NCBI GenBank assembly: GCA_016778765.1
Contig: JADHOV010000005.1
Coordinates: 1-64,000 of the forward strand
Reading direction: 5' to 3'
DNA: 64,000 bases
Source of the DNA: Paracoccaceae bacterium
GTDB lineage: Bacteria > Pseudomonadota > Alphaproteobacteria > Rhodobacterales > Rhodobacteraceae
Shown here: in pieces, positions 47,585-57,334 of the stretch
Layout of the letters: every line of letters begins with the position of its first letter
How positions within the stretch are numbered: the first letter of the stretch is position 1
Program-made: the position numbers and the translations under genes
The notes under the pieces: model-generated
Database searches by the model: none
What the model was told of the DNA's origin: nothing
What the model saw: only the letters and a program-made list of their open reading frames with translations

Positions 47585-48931
47585 TCACCCACCCAAGGGA
47601 GACCACGCAGGATCAGACGCGCCATCCGGCGTACGAACGGGCTTTAGATTTCGCCCCGAAACATCCACAGAGTAGAGGCTGGAAGCCCCATTTGCACCTT
47701 GGGTTTCACGGGCGAACATGATCACCCGGCCATTTGGCGACCAACTCGGCCCTTCATCCAAAAACGATGCTGTTAACAAGCGCTCTTGCGATCCATCAAC
47801 GCGCATAACCCCGATGTGAAAGCGCCCCTTACTTTGCTTTGTAAAAGCAATCATATCGCCCCTTGGCGACCACACTGGCGTTCCATACCGGCCATTTCCA
47901 AAGCTGACACGCTTGGCGCTGCCGCCGCGCGCGGGCATTACATAAAGCTGCGGATCCCCCGAGCGATCGCTTTCAAACACGACCTGTGTGCCATCTGGTG
48001 AGAAACTGGGCGCGGTTTCAATCGCGGGCGAGTTGGTGAGACGCCGTTGCTTTCCCGAGGACAGGCTCATGATATAAATATCAGTATTTCCACCCTTTTC
48101 TAACGAGTATACGACCGAGCTGCCATCCGGAGAAAAGCGCGGCGCAAAGCTCATTGTGCCACTTGAGTTTTGCAAAACACGGCGGCGCGCCGAGCCAACA
48201 TCCATCAGGTAAATACGTGGAAATCCGCTTTCATAGCTGGTATATAAAAGCTTATCTCCGCTGGGGGAAAAACGTGGCGCAAGCACCAGCGCAGAGCTGT
48301 CCGTCAAATACTGCACATTTTCGCCATCATAATCCATGACAGCCAAACGTTTCTTGCGCGCCCCCTTGCGCCCAGATTCAGACACGAACACCACGCGACT
48401 GTCAAAATAGCCGGTTTCACCTGTGATCCGGCTATAGACTACATCCGCCACTTTATGCGCGATCCGGCGCCACCCATCGGCGCGCCCCGTAAATTGCAGC
48501 CCCTGCCCCATTTCCTGGCCAGCAAACACATCATAAACGCGAAATTTTACCGTTATTTGACCACCGGCTTCCGCCGTTACCGCGCCTGCGATCAACGCTT
48601 GCGCATTGATCGCCATCCAATCCGAGAATTGTACCGGAGACGAAAAACTGGTTATTTTTGAAATATGCGCGCGGCTTGGGATAGCGCGAAACAACCCGCT
48701 GCTGGTGAGATCCTGCACCACCAACTCGGCCAACTGGCTGGCATAGTCCGCCCCACCTGCATTCTCAGCGATAAAGGCGGGCGCCGCGAAGGCCAAAGGC
48801 TCAACAACCCCTTCGGTTATTTCCAAACGCAACGGCGCCGCAGCGCCAAGAGTCGCAAAAAAGGCAAGCTGAATGAGCAAAACCAAACGAAATAGGAGCG
48901 TGCCTTTGCCAAAATAGCGCATCATCTTCAT
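47585..48931 (-). CDS. tolB: Tol-Pal system protein TolB
   Basis: Periplasmic partner of Pal. The 448 residues have a signal peptide (cleavage near GAAA), an N-terminal D1 domain, and a six-bladed beta-propeller of PD40 repeats visible as repeated FSPDG, WSPNG and [13 protein letters not shown] segments. The start overlaps the tolA stop by four bases (ATGA), showing translational coupling. Confidence 0.96.
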   Translation of the reverse strand: MKMMRYFGKGTLLFRLVLLIQLAFFATLGAAAPLRLEITEGVVEPLAFAAPAFIAENAGGADYASQLAELVVQDLTSSGLFRAIPSRAHISKITSFSSPVQFSDWMAINAQALIAGAVTAEAGGQITVKFRVYDVFAGQEMGQGLQFTGRADGWRRIAHKVADVVYSRITGETGYFDSRVVFVSESGRKGARKKRLAVMDYDGENVQYLTDSSALVLAPRFSPSGDKLLYTSYESGFPRIYLMDVGSARRRVLQNSSGTMSFAPRFSPDGSSVVYSLEKGGNTDIYIMSLSSGKQRRLTNSPAIETAPSFSPDGTQVVFESDRSGDPQLYVMPARGGSAKRVSFGNGRYGTPVWSPRGDMIAFTKQSKGRFHIGVMRVDGSQERLLTASFLDEGPSWSPNGRVIMFARETQGANGASSLYSVDVSGRNLKPVRTPDGASDPAWSPLGG

Positions 48932-50079
48932 CTCATTTTCTCGGGGTTAAACGTCATTTCGATCTCCCGCCAGTGTTCATATTTCTCTGTTGGTAAATTG
49001 TAGCCGCCTTTCTGGCAACGTAAAACCGCTCTGCGCGCCGCTTGAAAGGCTGTTTTTGCCGCCAAGTCGGCGCCCCCTTGGCTTGACACCAGACGCAAGC
49101 TGCCCGGTTTCACCTTGCCCTCTGGTGTCATTTGCATGCCCAAAACAACCGTGACATTGGCTGCAGGACTTCCAATATCAACCACCCAACATTTTTGCAC
49201 GGCCACGCGCAATGTATCTTCTTCGGTTTGGGTCAAAGGCGGCCCCAAAGGCGCGGTTTCGCCAATTGCATCAGCCAGCGCAGCGGCCACGGCTGCCTCT
49301 GTCTCGGCCCTGCGCGTTGGCTCTGGCGTGGGATCGACTTCGGGCTCTGGCTCGGGCAGCGGCGCTGGCTCGGGCAGCGGTTCTGGTTCTGGAGCGGGCA
49401 CCTCAGGCTGAGCCGGCGCGACGGGCCGCTTTAGCGGTCGAGCAGATTGCAGGGGCGCAAAAGATGGCATTTCTTCTGCTTCTGTTACGATTTCCCGACT
49501 TGCGGCCTCTGGCGCGCTGGCCTCTTCTTTGGGCGGCGCAACCGGCGCGTTCAAATCATCTGGAATTGCCGCTTCCTGCCGCAGATCATCAATGTTGACC
49601 TCTGGTGGCGGTGGAGCCACCTCTTCCAGCGCCACGCGCTGCGCGGAGCGCGGAACAGGGCGGTCGCTCATCTGGCTGGCCTGCGGCAAATTCTCCTGAG
49701 CAGGGGGGGCAAATTGTGGGCTGGTATCCAGAATATCAGGCGTGGGCATTTTCAAAGCTTCAGGCGTTTTTGGCGCTTTTGCGGGAAGCTCGGGGCTTTC
49801 GTTTTGCGTGGGCGCAGGCATCTTTTCCACGGCTTGCTCAGGATCAGGCGCGGCAGGGCTGTCTTCCGCCTGCACCGCAAGCGGATCCAAATCATCCAGA
49901 ACTTGCGCGGCGCTCGGCGCCGTATCCGAGAGCACCAAATCTGCAAATTCTTGCGGCGTGATCAAGGCCACATTCGACACCTCAAAAGGCACTGGCTGAG
50001 GTTGAAAAATACCCCCCAGCAGCACCCAGCTGAGCACTCCAATATGCAGCGTGGCAGAGAGATAATTACCGATATGCAT
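48928..50079 (-). CDS. tolA: Cell envelope protein TolA
   Basis: Links inner-membrane TolQR to TolB/Pal. The 383 residues have one N-terminal transmembrane helix (about 9-27). A long acidic, Pro/Ala/Glu-rich middle with imperfect PEPEP repeats replaces the Ala/Lys helical rod of E. coli. The C-terminal TonB-like domain ([20 protein letters not shown] to the end) has two Cys residues. ATG 50079 is chosen; the longer frame to 50163 would overlap tolR. The C-terminus overlaps tolB by four bases. Confidence 0.92.
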   Translation of the reverse strand: MHIGNYLSATLHIGVLSWVLLGGIFQPQPVPFEVSNVALITPQEFADLVLSDTAPSAAQVLDDLDPLAVQAEDSPAAPDPEQAVEKMPAPTQNESPELPAKAPKTPEALKMPTPDILDTSPQFAPPAQENLPQASQMSDRPVPRSAQRVALEEVAPPPPEVNIDDLRQEAAIPDDLNAPVAPPKEEASAPEAASREIVTEAEEMPSFAPLQSARPLKRPVAPAQPEVPAPEPEPLPEPAPLPEPEPEVDPTPEPTRRAETEAAVAAALADAIGETAPLGPPLTQTEEDTLRVAVQKCWVVDIGSPAANVTVVLGMQMTPEGKVKPGSLRLVSSQGGADLAAKTAFQAARRAVLRCQKGGYNLPTEKYEHWREIEMTFNPEKMR

Positions 50080-50089
50080 CGTCGGCGGC

Positions 50090-50557
50090 TCAGCCGTCCG
50101 GGTCGGCCAAGGCTGGCCCCCCGACATCGGTAACCAAACCAATATTTGAGAAGCCACCTGCATTTAGCGCGCCCATAACCTGCACCACCGCTTCATAAGA
50201 AATCGCACCATCTGCGCGTAAATACACCCGATCACTGCTCCGCTCCGAGGCAATCGCTTGCAATTTTGGGATTAAGGCGCCCGCCGGAGTAGGGGTTTCT
50301 TGGATCAGAATTTCACCCGATGCGGTTAGGGTCACGGTGAGAGGTTCTTCTTTCTCGCTGGGCAGCGCATTGGCGGCTGTTTTGGGCAGCTCAACGGGCA
50401 CGCCTACGGTCAACATCGGCGCCGCCACCATGAAAATAATCAGCAAAACCAGCATAACATCCACAAAAGGCGTGACGTTGATTTCGGCCATAGGCACCCG
50501 GCGGCGGCGTTTTCCTCGCCGGCGCTGAGAGGTGTTTTGGCCGATGCTTGCCCCCAT
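50090..50557 (-). CDS. tolR: Tol biopolymer transport protein TolR
   Basis: ExbD-family proton-channel partner of TolQ. The 155 residues have a very basic N-terminus (QRRRGKRRRR), then MAEINVTPFVDVMLVLLIIF with the functional Asp33 in its single membrane helix, and a periplasmic domain. Two bases after the tolQ stop; tolA begins ten bases after its stop. Confidence 0.96.
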   Translation of the reverse strand: MGASIGQNTSQRRRGKRRRRVPMAEINVTPFVDVMLVLLIIFMVAAPMLTVGVPVELPKTAANALPSEKEEPLTVTLTASGEILIQETPTPAGALIPKLQAIASERSSDRVYLRADGAISYEAVVQVMGALNAGGFSNIGLVTDVGGPALADPDG

Positions 50558-50559
50558 CT

Positions 50560-51255
50560 TCAGCTGTCCAACTGGCGGCTAAGGATGGTCGAAAACTCAT
50601 CCGCAAAACTCTCATAGCCAGAGATAATCCGCTCGCTATCAGCGCTTAATTTATTATAAAAAATCACCGCCGGAATCGCGGCTAAAAGGCCAAGCCCCGT
50701 GGCCAAAAGCGCTTCGGCAATGCCGGGTGCAACAACCGCCAGATTGGTGTTTTGTTGTTCGGCTATTTCGATAAAAGCATTCATGATGCCCCAGACTGTG
50801 CCGAAAAGACCAATGAACGGCGCCGTAGATCCAACCGTCGCCAAAACCGCCAAGCCCGCTTGTAAACTATCGGCTTCTTTGGCAACGGCCACATCCATAG
50901 ACCGGTCAATCCGCGCCTGCGCACCGGCGATAAGCGCGCCATCAGAGCGATGCGAGCGTTGCCATTCCGTCATCCCAGCCGCGAATATCTTTTGCGAGCG
51001 GCCTTTGGGTTCAGGCCCCAGCTTTTCAAAAAGCCCGTCCAAAGGCTCGCCTGACCAAAACGCACGATCAAAGCGTTTCGCTTCGCCACGCGCCAAACGC
51101 AAAACCCAAAGCCGTTGAAAAATCACCGACCAAGACCAGAACGAAGCCGCAATTAACATTAAAATAACTGCTTTTACGGTGAATGTTGCCCGCGCGAAAA
51201 GGGCCCAAAATGAGAAATCAATCTCTTGCGCCAGTGCCAGCGTTTCTGCTTCCAT
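50560..51255 (-). CDS. tolQ: Tol-Pal system proton channel protein TolQ
   Basis: ExbB/MotA-family inner-membrane protein. The 231 residues include three predicted membrane helices (near 18-45, about 130-160 with GLFGTVWGIMNAF, and about 175-200 with GIAEALLATGLGLLAAIPAV), the family signature that lines the proton path. ATG 51255 is chosen; a TTG at 51270 would add five residues. Preceded by a 91-bp gap after ybgC. Confidence 0.95.
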   Translation of the reverse strand: MEAETLALAQEIDFSFWALFARATFTVKAVILMLIAASFWSWSVIFQRLWVLRLARGEAKRFDRAFWSGEPLDGLFEKLGPEPKGRSQKIFAAGMTEWQRSHRSDGALIAGAQARIDRSMDVAVAKEADSLQAGLAVLATVGSTAPFIGLFGTVWGIMNAFIEIAEQQNTNLAVVAPGIAEALLATGLGLLAAIPAVIFYNKLSADSERIISGYESFADEFSTILSRQLDS

Positions 51256-51346
51256 ATTCCTGCTCTTCAATAATTGGTCGATTTACGACTTATTATCATG
51301 GCTTTTAACCTATTGCCGCTTCAAAACCAAGCCGTAACAACAGCGT

Positions 51347-51751
51347 TTACAAATCTGTGATCTTCACAAATGAATTGAGGCGAAATTCCGCTGGCAAGCG
51401 CGTGGGCTTTCCCGCCGCGTTCAGCGCAACCAAAATCACCTGCGCCTGAAATAACAGATCCAAATCTCGATAAAGGTTTTGCTGCAAATATAACCGCGCC
51501 GATGTCAGCTTAGTCATTTCTGTTGTGATTTGAAGCGGCTCATCGAAATGCGCCGGTTGCAGATAATCAGCCGTAATTTTGCGCACCGCAAACACCAATC
51601 CCTGCGCAGTTCTCAACCTGTTTTGATCAATTCCCAAGCTGCGCACCCAATCGCTGCGCGCGCGTTCAATATATTTGAGGTAATTCGCGTAATAAACGAT
51701 CCCGGCCATATCCGTATCTTCATAATACACTCTCAATGAAAACTGATGCAT
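51347..51751 (-). CDS. ybgC: Tol-Pal-associated acyl-CoA thioesterase YbgC
   Basis: Hot-dog-fold thioesterase of the 4-hydroxybenzoyl-CoA thioesterase family, always linked to tol genes. The 134 residues include YYEDTDMAGIVYYANYLKY with the catalytic Asp, and RARSDW. ATG 51751 has AGGGGG five bases upstream; the frame is open to 51847 but that would overlap the preceding gene. Native acyl substrate is uncertain; acyl-ACP or phospholipid metabolism has been proposed. Confidence 0.94.
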   Translation of the reverse strand: MHQFSLRVYYEDTDMAGIVYYANYLKYIERARSDWVRSLGIDQNRLRTAQGLVFAVRKITADYLQPAHFDEPLQITTEMTKLTSARLYLQQNLYRDLDLLFQAQVILVALNAAGKPTRLPAEFRLNSFVKITDL

Positions 51752-51761
51752 AAGCGCCCCC

Positions 51762-52394
51762 TTATTGAACCGACATCTGTGACAGGCGCGCGGACACGCG
51801 CAGCGCATGCGATTTATCTTCAGCCAGCTCGGGTAAAGTTGGATCATACGAGGCGCGGATCAGATTGCCAATTTCAGGCCGCAGCACCGCCCGGCCATCG
51901 GGCAAAATCGCCAGCGGTGATTGGCTCAGAAACGCATGGTCTGACCAAAGTAGAATAGATTGCACAACCTGCGTCAAACATAGCGTTTCAGCGGGCAATT
52001 CGCTAAGAACTGCATCCATACGCAAAAACACGAAACAGGCTTTGATCCCGCCGCTTTTTTCAAACCGAAACAACCGGTATTGATTGGCCTCTGCAGCAGC
52101 CAATTGCGCCACCAATGACGACAAATTGGGTACCAATTTATCAAGGTTTGGTACCTCCAAAAGCTCTTCCCAGTCGGAAAAGAAGAAAAACATCAAATTG
52201 GAACCCAGCTCAGGGTCGGTTTCGCTGACCTCTATCCCTGCCAGCGCCGCGACTGCCTGCACAGCGCCCTTCACCACCGGCAAAGTTGCGTCATCAACGC
52301 CAAAAACAATTGGCGCCAGCGTGCGCGCCCAACGGGCGAATTTATACGCGCCCTCGCTGCGGGTAAAATAGGCCTCTACCTCATCCGCGTTCAT
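51762..52394 (-). CDS. Unknown protein between ruvB and ybgC
   Basis: A 210-residue soluble protein I cannot assign. It starts MNADEVEAYFTRSEGAYKFARW and contains FGVDDATLPVVKGAV, SNLMFFFFSDWEELLEVP and a helical C-terminus. There is no signal peptide or membrane helix and no catalytic motif I recognise. AGGA lies seven bases before ATG 52394. It sits in the ruvCAB-ybgC-tol run with a small gap on each side, and I believe homologues occupy the same place in other Rhodobacterales, which would suggest a conserved but undefined role. Confidence 0.75.
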   Translation of the reverse strand: MNADEVEAYFTRSEGAYKFARWARTLAPIVFGVDDATLPVVKGAVQAVAALAGIEVSETDPELGSNLMFFFFSDWEELLEVPNLDKLVPNLSSLVAQLAAAEANQYRLFRFEKSGGIKACFVFLRMDAVLSELPAETLCLTQVVQSILLWSDHAFLSQSPLAILPDGRAVLRPEIGNLIRASYDPTLPELAEDKSHALRVSARLSQMSVQ

Positions 52395-52500
52395 TCTGCA
52401 TCCTTTCCGTCGCTTTTTGCCCTTTTGCGATAGCAAGCTTTGCACCGATAGCAAAGTCTTCTGATCTGGCGATAGCGGCCTCAAATACCCGCGTAGCCGG

Positions 52501-53520
52501 TTAAATCAAAAGATCACCTTGTGATTTTGGTGGGATTAGACCCAAATGCGCCCAGCCGCCCTGTGCCAACATTCTGCCCCGCGGCGTGCGCTGCACCAGA
52601 CCACGCTGCATCAAATAAGGCTCGATCACCTCTTCCAAAGCATCGCGGCTTTCCGAAAGCGCCGCGCTCAGGGTTTCTATGCCCACCGGCCCGCCCGCAT
52701 AATGCTCGGCCATCAGCATCAAATAGCGCCGATCCGCGCCATCAAGGCCCATATTATCCACGCCAAGGCGATGCAGCGCATGATCGGCCAGGTCGCGCGT
52801 GACGGTGCCATCCCCCTCGACCAAAGCGAAATCAACAACCCGGCGCAACAGACGCCCCGCAATCCGCGGCGTTCCGCGGGCGCGCCGTGCAATTTCACGC
52901 GCTCCGGCCTCATCTGCAGGGGCGCCCAATTTGCGCGCGTTACGGCTGACAATCAGAAATAATTCATCCTCGCTGTAAAACTCAAGCCGGGTCGGAATGC
53001 CAAAACGGTCACGCAACGGCGTTGTCAGCAATCCCAGCCGTGTGGTGGCTCCAACCAAGGTAAAGGGCTGCAATTCAATCCGAACGGTGCGCGCGGCGGG
53101 GCCCTCTCCGATCACCAAATCCAGTTCGAAATCCTCTAAGGCCGGATATAGAACTTCCTCGACAACCGGATTTAGACGGTGGATTTCATCAATAAACAAA
53201 ACATCGCGGGCTTCAAGATTCGTAAGAATGGCCGCCAAATCACCAGGTTTCGCCAAAACAGGGCCCGAGGTCATACGGAAATTCACCCCCAGCTCGCGGC
53301 TCATAATTTGGGCGAGCGTGGTTTTTCCCAAGCCGGGCGGGCCATAAAACAGCGTGTGATCCATGGCTTCGCCGCGTTGGCGCGCCGATTGGATAAAGAT
53401 TTTTAGATTCGAGCGGGCTTCAGCTTGCCCGATAAACTCATCCAATCCCTGCGGACGCAACGCTCGGTCATTATCCTCTGGTTGCGCGTCGGGAGTTAAA
53501 ATAGGATCGCGATCTTCCAT
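52501..53520 (-). CDS. ruvB: Holliday junction branch migration helicase RuvB
   Basis: AAA+ motor of the RuvAB complex. The 339 residues have the N-terminal [12 protein letters not shown], Walker A GPPGLGKT (60-67), Walker B FIDEIHRL, the sensor motif GATTRLGLL, and a C-terminal winged helix (RTPRGRML). Begins three bases after ruvA. Confidence 0.97.
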   Translation of the reverse strand: MEDRDPILTPDAQPEDNDRALRPQGLDEFIGQAEARSNLKIFIQSARQRGEAMDHTLFYGPPGLGKTTLAQIMSRELGVNFRMTSGPVLAKPGDLAAILTNLEARDVLFIDEIHRLNPVVEEVLYPALEDFELDLVIGEGPAARTVRIELQPFTLVGATTRLGLLTTPLRDRFGIPTRLEFYSEDELFLIVSRNARKLGAPADEAGAREIARRARGTPRIAGRLLRRVVDFALVEGDGTVTRDLADHALHRLGVDNMGLDGADRRYLMLMAEHYAGGPVGIETLSAALSESRDALEEVIEPYLMQRGLVQRTPRGRMLAQGGWAHLGLIPPKSQGDLLI

Positions 53521-53523
53521 GCC

Positions 53524-54210
53524 CTATCCTTTCGGCGCCAAAAGCTGCAAAGCGGCGCGTATGATTGCAGCGCTGTCCCCCTCGGGCAGCATGCCCAACG
53601 CCTGCATCACCGCGCTGGCCGCGTCGCCGGGCGCGTATCCCAGATTTGTCAATGCAGACAGCGCATCTGCCTGCACGCTGGGATCTGGTTGCTTTGCCGG
53701 CCCGCCAGAAGCTGGCGTCGTTTCAATTGGCTCCATCACCTCTGCCTCATCGCTCAACGCGGCCGACACAAATACAGGCCCGCTGTTCTGCGCGGCCATC
53801 GCCATGACGCTGGGCGCTTTATCTTTCAGTTCAATCACCACGCGTTGCGCCGTTTTTGGCCCGATCCCTTTGGCGGCTTTCACCGCATTCCAATCGCCTA
53901 AAGCAATGGCTCGGCTGACACCATCTGCACCCAATGCCCCCAAAATGGACAGTGACGCCTTAGCGCCAACCCCCTGAACCGACATTAGCAACCGGTGCCA
54001 TTCTTTTTCAACCAGACTGGAAAACCCAAACAGCTGTAGCAGATCTTCGCGCACCAGCAGATCTGTATAAAGGGCGACCGCCTCGCCCGGCCTAGGCATG
54101 CCCATCATCGTTCGCTCAGAGCAATATACCAAATATCCGATACCTTTGACATCGAGCAGAATATGATCCTCGGCGCGATAATCTATGCGGCCTGATAATT
54201 TACCGATCAT
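53524..54210 (-). CDS. ruvA: Holliday junction DNA-binding protein RuvA
   Basis: Tetrameric junction-recognition subunit of RuvAB. The 228 residues have an N-terminal OB domain ([11 protein letters not shown]), two helix-hairpin-helix motifs ([18 protein letters not shown] and [17 protein letters not shown]), and after a flexible linker a C-terminal RuvB-binding domain ([20 protein letters not shown]). The start overlaps the ruvC stop by four bases. Confidence 0.96.
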   Translation of the reverse strand: MIGKLSGRIDYRAEDHILLDVKGIGYLVYCSERTMMGMPRPGEAVALYTDLLVREDLLQLFGFSSLVEKEWHRLLMSVQGVGAKASLSILGALGADGVSRAIALGDWNAVKAAKGIGPKTAQRVVIELKDKAPSVMAMAAQNSGPVFVSAALSDEAEVMEPIETTPASGGPAKQPDPSVQADALSALTNLGYAPGDAASAVMQALGMLPEGDSAAIIRAALQLLAPKG

Positions 54211-54713
54211 ACCGCCACCTTGGCCAAGGCCTGTTCAAGTTTTCCCGATGCGCGGGCGTGATGTGCATGGCACAGCGCTATCGCCAAAGCATCGGCTGCA
54301 TCCGCATTCTTTATCTGCACACCCGGCAGCTGCAACCGTACCATGTGATCGATCTGCGCCTTATCGGCATGGCCAACACCCACGACCGTTTTTTTAACTG
54401 TATTTGGGGCATATTCCGCTACGCTCAGGCCCGCTTGCGCCGGCACCAGCAGCGCGATCGCGCGCGCTTGACCCAATTTCAGCGTTGCAACCGCGTCTTT
54501 ATTAACAAAAGTCTGCTCAACAGCCGCGGTGCTCGGCTCCCACGCCAGCATGACCGCCCGCAGCTGCTCGTAGAGCGAAAGCAACCTCAGCGCCAAATCA
54601 TCGCCTTTTGAATGACATACCCCATTGGCCACATGCGAAACCTTGCTACCGGCCACGTCGATGATGCCCCAGCCCATATTGCGCAACCCCGGATCGACAC
54701 CTAATACCCGCAT
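54207..54713 (-). CDS. ruvC: Crossover junction endodeoxyribonuclease RuvC
   Basis: Resolves Holliday junctions. The 168 residues carry the four acidic catalytic positions: Asp7 in GVDPGLRN, Glu66 in VEQTFVNKD, and the two Asp of NADAADALA near the C-terminus. ATG 54713 gives the canonical MRVLGVDPG; a GTG two codons upstream is possible. First gene of a leftward run of thirteen genes ending in ftsH. A 222-bp spacer upstream shows no gene. Confidence 0.96.
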   Translation of the reverse strand: MRVLGVDPGLRNMGWGIIDVAGSKVSHVANGVCHSKGDDLALRLLSLYEQLRAVMLAWEPSTAAVEQTFVNKDAVATLKLGQARAIALLVPAQAGLSVAEYAPNTVKKTVVGVGHADKAQIDHMVRLQLPGVQIKNADAADALAIALCHAHHARASGKLEQALAKVAV

Positions 54714-54935
54714 CTTCACTGCCCTGTTATTTTTTAAAAAGCGTTAGCACGAAACGTGAACATAAGCCAATCAGAAAGTGACAGATCCTCTAAAGCGACC
54801 CAAAACGCACCAGTGAAACTTACATATTAGGCGATTTCTCCCCGGCCTTTTAACAAGCTAAGCGCGTGGGCTATTCGGTATTTGAATAAAAAATAAGCCC
54901 TCAATGCGCACAAATCAGCAAGCGAGCATAATCGT

Positions 54936-55808
54936 TTATCCCCGCTGTTGAAGCGTTAGCGCCGACCATTCTCCAATATCTTCTCGATATTCAAGAGTAA
55001 GATCATATTTTTCATATTGCGCCAGAATATCCTGTACCTGCGTAACCAGCAAACCAGATAGGATAAGCTTTCCGCCTAAGCGAATATGCGCCGCGAAATC
55101 CTGGGCAAGATCGATCAAAGGGCCCTTTAAGATATTGGCAAAAATCAAATCGTAAGGGGCCGCCGCCGCCAAAGCGGGATGATCAAACCCGGCGGCTTCA
55201 ATGCAAGTAACCCGGCCTGAAAGCCCATTGGCAGCAAGATTGGCTTCTGCGACCTCAACCGCCACCAGATCGATATCGCTGGCTACTATCTCACCCTGCC
55301 AAATTGAGGCTGCGGCCATCGCCAAAACTGCCGTACCGCATCCGATATCAGCAACTTTTTCGGCCTTAAATCCTTGATCCAACAGGCGGTCTAACGCCCG
55401 TAAACAGCCCAATGTTGTTCCATGATGGCCGGTTCCAAAAGCCATCGCTGCTTCGATCAATAAAGCCGTTGCATCGCTTGGTACTTTTTCTGCATCATGG
55501 CTGCCATAGACAAAAAATCGTCCCGCCTTAACCGGCGCCAATTCGCGTTTCACTTTGGACACCCAATCGGTTTCGGGCAATTCCGACACCGCAAAAGGCA
55601 CCGCATCAAACGCAGCCGCCAGCAAAGCCAACGCGACGGCATCGGGTACCTCGGTAAAATACCCTCCAACTTCCCAAAGCCCCGACCCATCCTCAAGCTC
55701 AAACACGCCGACACCCTCAGGTGGCGGATCAAGCCGCTCCATCGCCTCGCCGAGGGCCTCGGCCTGCGCAGGGCCGTTTAACGTTGTAAGCGCTGTAAAT
55801 GTAGACAT
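54936..55808 (-). CDS. prmA: Ribosomal protein L11 methyltransferase
   Basis: SAM-dependent trimethylation of ribosomal protein L11. The 290 residues have an N-terminal substrate-recognition domain and a C-terminal Rossmann methyltransferase domain with AFGTGHHGTTLGCLRAL, VADIGCGTAVLAMAA and NILKGPLI (NPPF-like position). ATG 55808 has GGAGG four bases upstream. The frame runs open for 66 more codons, but that stretch shows no homology-like features. The 214 bases up to the MFS gene contain nothing else I can identify. Confidence 0.93.
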   Translation of the reverse strand: MSTFTALTTLNGPAQAEALGEAMERLDPPPEGVGVFELEDGSGLWEVGGYFTEVPDAVALALLAAAFDAVPFAVSELPETDWVSKVKRELAPVKAGRFFVYGSHDAEKVPSDATALLIEAAMAFGTGHHGTTLGCLRALDRLLDQGFKAEKVADIGCGTAVLAMAAASIWQGEIVASDIDLVAVEVAEANLAANGLSGRVTCIEAAGFDHPALAAAAPYDLIFANILKGPLIDLAQDFAAHIRLGGKLILSGLLVTQVQDILAQYEKYDLTLEYREDIGEWSALTLQQRG

Positions 55809-56022
55809 AGAACCTCCAAAATCATGCAACTGGCGGTAGGGGGCGATGGCGCTTAGGTCAAGCCTTGATCTGCAAACATCCAAAGGCAGAAATTCAACCC
55901 CTCCCACTTGGCCGTGAAAATATGCCCCCGATGCCTTCACGCGACGCAAGTTACAAAGGGCTTGCAACGGCCAAAGGCATTGCCGCCGCGCGCACTCAAA
56001 GAGCATTAAAATACTCGGCGGT

Positions 56023-57249
56023 CTAGCTGATTGCGGGTGCCGAGCTGAAAATCGTTTCGCAGCCAGAGCGCGGATGGCGCGGGATCATCAACGCCAAAAC
56101 CAAGGATGCGAATGCCATCGCTGCGGCAATCACAAAAACCCCAGCGGGTGAATATAGCCAAAAAAATCCAAGCGCCACCGGTAAGAAAACTGCCGCAATA
56201 TGATTGATCGTGAAGGCTACCGCCGCGCTGGATGCAATATCGGCCGGATCCGCAATTTTTTGAAAATATGTTTTCAACGCCAGAGCAAGCGAGAAAAACA
56301 AATGGTCAAGCACAAACAATAAAACCGCCAAAGATAGCCCCCACCCAAAATAATAAATGCCCCCATAGGCCAAAAACACGCCTGCCAAGCCCAGATACTC
56401 AAAAGCCAATGTGGAGCGTTCCCCAAAATAGCAGACCGCGCGCCCGGCAAAAGGCGCAAGCACCGTGTTCAAGAGCAAATTCACAAGAAGCAGCCAAGCC
56501 ATTTCATGCACTTCAAATCCAAACCGCTCTACCAACATGAAGCCGGCAAAAACCACAAAAATCTGGCGCCGAGCGCCGGCCATAAACTGAAGCAGATAAT
56601 AAAGCCAATAGCGCCTGCGCAGAACCATTTTTTTGGTTTGAACATTGGCGGCTCGAAATCGCGGGTATCCAATATAGCACAATATGGCAATCAGCATGGT
56701 TGCTCCGCCGCCAGCCATATAAATAGGATTATAAGAGAGATCAAAAACCTGCGTGGCGATCAAAATCATACCATAAGCAAACAAAGCCGAGCCCGCACCA
56801 GTGGCCGTTAGAAGCCCCAAAACCCGCGGCGCCTCTGCTTTGGCAATCCATTGCAACTGCAACGATTGATTTACGGTTTCAAAATAGTGAAACCCGATTG
56901 AGCTGATCAATGTGACGGTCAAAATACCCGCCATTGACGGGAACCAGGCCGTAACGGCGGTGGCGGCTCCAAGCACGAATAGCGCGATCAGCCCAAACAC
57001 TTGTTCGTGAAAAAACAACAAAAGCGCCAGAACGCCAACCGCCAAAAATCCTGGAATTTCTCTTATCGTATGCAGCCAGCCAATATCCGCGCCATCAAAC
57101 CCGCCCACTTCGATCACAAAATTATTCAATAAGGCGGACCATACCCAAAACGCCAAGGGCATGGCCACCGCCAGCGCAAATAGCAGGGTTTTGGGTTGCT
57201 GCCATGAGGGGAGCTGCGCAGCATCTGAAAGCGGGACTTGATCAGGCAT
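56023..57249 (-). CDS. Major facilitator superfamily protein
   Basis: A 408-residue integral membrane protein with about twelve hydrophobic segments in two halves joined by a basic loop (QTKKMVLRRRYWLY). No short MFS signature sets the substrate. The N-terminus (FWVWSALLNNFVIEVGGF) and ETVNQSLQLQWIAKAEAPRV suggest one of the uncharacterised MFS groups of marine Alphaproteobacteria. Between prmA and priA on the same strand without obvious functional link. Confidence 0.8.
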   Translation of the reverse strand: MPDQVPLSDAAQLPSWQQPKTLLFALAVAMPLAFWVWSALLNNFVIEVGGFDGADIGWLHTIREIPGFLAVGVLALLLFFHEQVFGLIALFVLGAATAVTAWFPSMAGILTVTLISSIGFHYFETVNQSLQLQWIAKAEAPRVLGLLTATGAGSALFAYGMILIATQVFDLSYNPIYMAGGGATMLIAILCYIGYPRFRAANVQTKKMVLRRRYWLYYLLQFMAGARRQIFVVFAGFMLVERFGFEVHEMAWLLLVNLLLNTVLAPFAGRAVCYFGERSTLAFEYLGLAGVFLAYGGIYYFGWGLSLAVLLFVLDHLFFSLALALKTYFQKIADPADIASSAAVAFTINHIAAVFLPVALGFFWLYSPAGVFVIAAAMAFASLVLALMIPRHPRSGCETIFSSAPAIS

Positions 57250-57334
57250 TTCAGTTTTCTACTGGCTTTCCAAGGCTTTGACGAGATCAAATTACACCCT
57301 GCATAGGCCGCCGACCGTATATCCGGTTGTAGCC

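Noticed and set aside
49447-50133. 228-residue Arg/His-rich open frame on the plus strand
   Set aside because: It is antisense to tolA/tolR; the composition mirrors the Pro/Ala/Glu-rich TolA middle and no start signal or domain is present.
53363-53977. 204-residue open frame on the plus strand
   Set aside because: Antisense to ruvB/ruvA, which are complete and overlap their neighbours as expected for an operon.
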